From positions 62,001 through 126,000 of the forward strand of contig FJUW01000069.1 of NCBI GenBank assembly GCA_900074885.1: DNA of 64,000 bases, read 5' to 3'. Within the stretch, counting starts at the first letter, position 1, and every line of letters begins with the position of its first letter. The stretch comes from Rhynchosporium graminicola (taxonomy: Eukaryota > Ascomycota > Leotiomycetes > Helotiales > Ploettnerulaceae). The notes beneath the pieces were generated by a model. That model did no database searches and was not told where the DNA came from. It saw only the letters and a program-made list of their open reading frames with translations. Both the position numbers and the translations under genes were made by a program. Below are positions 59,727 through 64,000 of this stretch, in pieces.

Positions 59727-62700
59727 TATAGCTAGAAGAACTACTGACTTATAATAAGAGTAGTCAAATGTCGTCCTAAGTATCTATATATCTTAGCGTT
59801 ATATATCGCTTAGATTAACTTCGTATATAGTTCTTCGGAATCAGATCCTTATAATCTGCCTCGGAATTATAGTTTACTTACCTCTAATAATAAGCACTCT
59901 AATACTAATACTTTCAACTTTAGCGTAATAAGAAATACGCGCTACTTATTATATACTACTTTAGCTACTCCTTAGTATATACCATCAGCTTATTCCGCTT
60001 ATAACTAGAGTTCCTTGAGTATTATAGAAGTAGTAGTAGTAGTATTATTATCTGAGGCGGCTTCGTTAACTACTTCGAGTTCTTCAACTTATAGGGATTC
60101 GTTCTATAGTCACGAGGCCTCTTCTTCTTCTTAAGATCTTCGATCTTATTATATCATAACTAAAGCTACTACTACTATCCCTTATAGTAGTAGTAGTTCT
60201 CGTAGTGCCTTCAGCTTACTTAGTTAGATTAACTAGTACTTAAGTCGTTTATTTTCTATATTATAGAGTATATCCTATTCGCGTTATAAAAGTACGTCTA
60301 CGCGCTTATTTTCTTTCCCGGGGATATAACTAATCGTATAGTTAAACTGCGAGAGGAAAAGCAACTATCGTATTTACTACTCTATAAGCTACTATACTAT
60401 TATAAAATACTTAAGATTCTTCTAATTAGTATAAATATAGAATTCTTATACGCTTTTTAATTTATAATACTAATTATTAAGGTAATATATAATTACTATT
60501 ATTTCCTTATTATGAATTTCATAATTATATTCAGCTAGAGCGTTTTTCTTCAAGAAGAATATATAAAGTCGTAAGTATCTTTAGTTATCGAATTATATAA
60601 GTACCTCTCTTACTACCCCTCTTACTACTTATCTAGAAGAGTCTATTTCGAGTAGTATTTTTTAGTTAAAGTTAAACTATACTAGCGTAAGTCTGATAGT
60701 AAATATATCTTTTAACTTCTTAATCGCTTTATCTATAGCTTTATCCTATTACTATAGCTACTCCTTATAAGTAAGCTATATTAGTAATAGTATAATCGTC
60801 GAGTAATTATTAATAAATATCGGGTAGAAATTCGTAAATCCTAAGAAGTTTCGTACTTCTTTTACTAAGGTCGGGAGCTCCTATTCTCGAATCGCTTATA
60901 CTTTCTTAAGGTCTACTTAAATACCCTCTTTCGTATCGATTAAAAACCTAAGGTATTTCGTTATTTATACTTCGAATTCGTACTTATCGATATCTAGTTA
61001 TAATCTAGCCTCGCGTAATCTTATTATAACCTTCACTACTTACTTTCGATAATAGTAATAGTTACTATCTATATAGATTAGAATATATTAATATAAGTAA
61101 AATAGAATTCGTTTAAGTAGTCGCATAAAGCCTAATTAACATATTATTAAAACGTACTTAGGGTATTCGCAAGTCTAAAAGGAGTTACTAGCTACTCGTA
61201 TAAACTATATCTTATATAAAAAGCTATTTTCTATTTATCGCTAGTAATAATACATATCTTATAGAAAATAATAGTAATATCTAGTTTCGTAAACTATTTC
61301 ACTTTCCTTATATTCCGGAGATTCTCGTAGATCAGTAGTAGTAGGTACCGATCCTTCTTCGTAATTCGATTCAACTTATAGTAGTCGATATAAAATCGTA
61401 ACCCGCCTCTTAGTTTCTTTATAAATAAGATAGGAGTAGTAGTAAGCGAGTTACTAACTCGAATGAATCCCTTATCGAGGAGGTTCGTAAGAGTCTTCTA
61501 TAGTACTAAGAGTTTATCCCGAGATATATTATATAAGAGGCCCTAAGGTACTATAAGTTCCTTATTATTATATAGTTCGAGTTTAATCTTATAGTCGATT
61601 CTAGGATCTCGTAGTAATAGTAATACATCTGCATTCTTATTATCATATAAGTCGAGGTACTTATATAGCTAATTAAGGAGTTTCGCTCGCGGATTAGTTT
61701 TTATCTTTAGTATATGAGCCTTCTAGATATCCGCTATACTTATAATAAATACCTATACCTTCTTATATAGCTATCCTCGAGTAAGCCTATTAAATACTAC
61801 TACTAATACTACGAAGTAGTCGAGCTTATAGTCCGGCTCTTATTCTTAGTTATATAAAGTTATAGTAATAGTATTAATATAGTATTATAACTTTAAGGCG
61901 ATTATATATATTATTTTTCTCAAACTACAGTAATCTTAAAATCAGGTAATGATCTTCTAAGCGTAGTACTATATAGAAGAAAGCTTTAGCTTCCCTATAC
62001 TTATTAATATATATCTCTATAATTACTACTTCTATAATAAGACTTCTTTCTCCTTCGAACGAACTTATTTCGATAGAGGAAATAAGGAAACGCTAAAGGT
62101 AGCAGTAAGTAGTAAAGCGAGAATTAACAATACTATATGAAAAGCACTTAGTATTCAGTAAAGTCTTAATATAATAATCTTTATTAATTATTATAAATAG
62201 TAAGAAAAGAGCTCTATTTATTATATCTTTAAACTAATCCTAAGCTTCTACTATTACTACCTAATTAACTTCCTTTTACTTCTATTAGCGATTTTAGATA
62301 GAAGCTATTCTTTTCTTAAGCTTTCTTACTTAGAGCTTAATCCTTTTATCTCGACTTCCTTTAGCTTCGACTTCTTTGTCTTCGTCTTAGCTACTATTAC
62401 CTAGCCTTTCTTCTTCTTAGTTATAGCGAGTTTTATATAGTAGTTATAGATTATATGTCTATCTTATCTATAGTAGAAGTAAAGCCGCTCCTCTTTCTGT
62501 CTCTAGATCTCTATAGAGCTTGCTTATTAGAGTTCCTTTTTTATTATTATAACTATAGTAATAGTAGGAATTACTTCTTAATCTATCGAGTCTACTACTT
62601 ATCAGTTTATCTCAGGAGACCGCTCTTATATTTACTTCTATTAGTTTACTCTAGCTAATAGCTCTTTAATTTCAGCTAGCTAATTACTAACTATATATAG

Positions 62701-63560
62701 TTATGAATAGTACCCTTCGTATAATTATTCCTCCTTTATACTAATAGTACCGCGGACTAAAGTAATAGTAATAGCAGCCTTTAAGTAATTCTTCTTAATT
62801 ATATCTCACTAGTCTTATCTTTCTACTTTAAGGATTAGCTAATTGAAATTATTAAGGAATTCGTTTAAAGGATAAGTTCCTTACTTAATCTTATATAGCT
62901 AGCTTATAGCTTTCTATTAATAGTAGGAGTTACGAAAAGCAGTAGCTGTCTATTAAAATAGCGTTTCGACTATTAATTATCTTTATTATTAAGTAAGGCT
63001 TATCTATAGGTAGACTCGGCCTATAGCTTTACCTAAGAGATAGCTAAACGCGTACTATATTTATTCCCTCTTATTACTAATAGTAATAGTATCGATCTCT
63101 AGCTTCGCTTATAAGATGCCCTGGAATTGGGAGTAAAGGGCTAGGTTAGTACTATCGAACTTTTCGGGTTTCGTTATATATTACTTTATAGTTATAATTA
63201 GCTCCGGAGTTATCGACTGTATTATATCGTTCGGAGTTAGTACTACTAGTAGTATTAGCTATACGTTTCGTTGTTCTATATCTTCGATCTTATTAGCTAA
63301 GGTAGCTATCGAACTTACTTATTATATTACTAGCTTAGTAACTTATTATCTTTATGCCTCGAAGGCATCTAGTAGCTACTATGGAGGCTATTCTTCTGCT
63401 ATCGTGAACTATATATCCTAGCGTTATCGTAATTACTACTTATATAGTAGTCGTATAAATAGCCGGATCTACTATATATAGTCCGAGGCGTCTATTCCGT
63501 ATCGTAGATATACGTATAGTAATAGTAAGGCTAGGGTACTAGCTTTCTTACGTACGCGTA
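59727..63560 (-). pseudogene. P gag-pol: gag to integrase zinc region
   Basis: Minus strand, from the right: gag with a decayed CCHC knuckle (YFYYR, DRHIIYNYY) at about 62430-62475; RT at about 61450-60860 with LRGGLRFYIDYYKLN near 61400-61440 and LYLDIDKYEFEV near 60965-61000; RNase H near 60690-60420 with EIDSSR and EYNYEIHNKEIIVI; and the integrase zinc-binding region near 59750-59860 with GSDSEELYTKLI and LISQ(F)F. The frame stops at the N insertion, and the integrase core expected next is missing. Stops are numerous. Confidence 0.8.
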
Positions 63561-63627
63561 TTATTTACTACTCGAAAGCGGATCCTCCTTTATTTAATTA
63601 AAAATATTAGGAATAAGTTAATTCTAA

Positions 63628-63844
63628 TATCATAAGGCGAATATAAAGTATAAAGTATAAAAGCTCGTCTATATTACAAGGAGAATTGAATAAGCAGGAA
63701 AGGGAGGAATAAGAGTCTCCCTTCGAAGAAAAGATAATACTGCGGCCGCTAGTAGCAGTGGCATTAAAACACGTATGATAATACGTCAGGTACTAGCGTA
63801 GACGCATCAGGCGTCAAGCATACTAAGGGGTGCAACCCGTCACA
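63628..63844 (-). repeat. P 5' LTR
   Basis: 217 bp. The left (inner) end is RIP-mutated (TATCATAAGGCG). The right (outer) end is intact (GGGGTGCAACCCGTCACA) and is followed by the duplication CTAAA at 63845-63849. Confidence 0.92.
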
Positions 63845-63849
63845 CTAAA

Positions 63850-63909
63850 CCATATACTATATATAATACCATAAGACTAAGTATAAGATAGATATTATAA
63901 AAGAGGTTT
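63850..63909 (-). pseudogene. Copia-D RNase H, continuation beyond P
   Basis: Joined to 26393 on the minus strand, these 60 bp extend the Copia frame and give a YGLVYKA-like motif across the junction, which suits the start of Copia RNase H. It is short, but position and frame fit the P target duplication. Confidence 0.55.
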
Positions 63910-64000
63910 TATAACGAGAAAAGACTTAAGGCGGTATATAAGCAGGGATAAATCAAGAAGAGAGGCTAAGAGCGATCTTATATAGTCTAATACTAAGGAA
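63910..64000 (-). repeat. G-type LTR, cut by window end
   Basis: It begins TATAACGAGAAAAG and follows the G LTR for 91 bp (GGCGGTATATAAGCAGG, then GAGCGATCTTATAT). Whether it is a solo LTR or the 3' LTR of a full element cannot be seen. Confidence 0.7.

Larger units (their letters stand above)
26394..63844 (-). mobile_element. Ty3/Gypsy chromovirus P, hosting S, G0 and N
   Basis: This minus-strand element has 217-bp LTRs (26394-27209 interrupted by S, and 63628-63844) and a target duplication CTAAA at 26389-26393 and 63845-63849. Sequence on both sides belongs to the same Copia-D RNase H. Its own remaining body is 27210-27952 (integrase end, chromodomain) and 59727-63627 (leader, gag, protease, RT, RNase H, start of integrase). 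The integrase core is missing at the junction with G0. Everything from 27958 to 59721 arrived later. Confidence 0.85.

Noticed and set aside
62455..62658. 67-codon plus-strand frame, Leu/Tyr-rich, membrane-like
   Set aside because: It is the reverse of the P gag knuckle region; hydrophobicity comes from TA-rich RIP codons.
1..64000. CRISPR arrays, operons, ribosome binding sites, riboswitches
   Set aside because: Introns, LTR elements and RIP show a filamentous fungus; regular repeats seen are tandem or subterminal transposon repeats without spacers.
1..64000. Centromere identity
   Set aside because: Nested, RIP-saturated chromoviruses suit a fungal centromere or pericentromere, but sequence alone cannot separate that from other heterochromatin; CENP-A mapping would be needed.

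Overview
This window looks like a heterochromatic, transposon-packed stretch of a filamentous ascomycete (Pezizomycotina) genome that has undergone repeat-induced point mutation (RIP). Over long distances the dinucleotides CA and TG are nearly absent, TA is in great excess and CG is kept. Every transposon reading frame is cut by TAA/TAG at former CAA, CAG and TGG codons. Introns are short with GTAAGT-type donors, and the elements are fungal Ty3/Gypsy chromoviruses, Ty1/Copia elements and hAT transposons. I see no intact gene, rRNA, tRNA or CRISPR. Element letters used below are mine.

Left block (1-20398): a minus-strand hAT transposon (hAT-A) is split by a 17.3-kb minus-strand Gypsy element (L, 71-17380, target duplication ATATT). 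L contains a complete second Gypsy (K, 3570-10321, duplication GTCCG), a solo Copia LTR (10503-10695, duplication GGATC) and a junction of two partial L bodies (X and Y) joined by LTR fragments at 11479-11769. hAT-A itself lies in an LTR whose tail is 20361-20398.

Middle island (20399 to about 24540): base composition becomes ordinary and RIP is not evident. It holds broken single-copy-like genes, the clearest being a secreted M35-like zinc metallopeptidase pseudogene with frameshifts and recognisable introns. About 24540-25527 is unassigned AT-rich sequence.

Right block (25528-64000): a Copia relic (D) is split by a 37.5-kb minus-strand Gypsy (P, 26394-63844, duplication CTAAA). P carries a 594-bp TRIM element (S) in its 3' LTR. 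It is also invaded by a minus-strand Gypsy (G0) that has itself received G1 (28767-36544, plus, CTTAC), M (37331-43991, minus, CTAAA) and a less damaged Copia (C, 48227-54360, minus, TATAT). At the right P/G0 border sits a short non-autonomous LTR element (N, 55287-59721, ATATC), which contains a near-complete hAT (hAT-B, 56187-59073, 8-bp duplication GGGGGTCT). The window ends inside another G-type LTR.

Two observations stand out. (1) In most LTR pairs the outward-facing 40-130 bp of the element escaped RIP while the identical inward-facing copy in the other LTR was mutated, so RIP seems to have treated the whole element as one unit and spared its edges. (2) At least two, probably three, of the chromovirus families carry an extra antisense reading frame between the pol/chromodomain end and the 3' LTR, tail-to-tail with pol. 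All assignments come from reading the sequence and hand translation; no database search was run.
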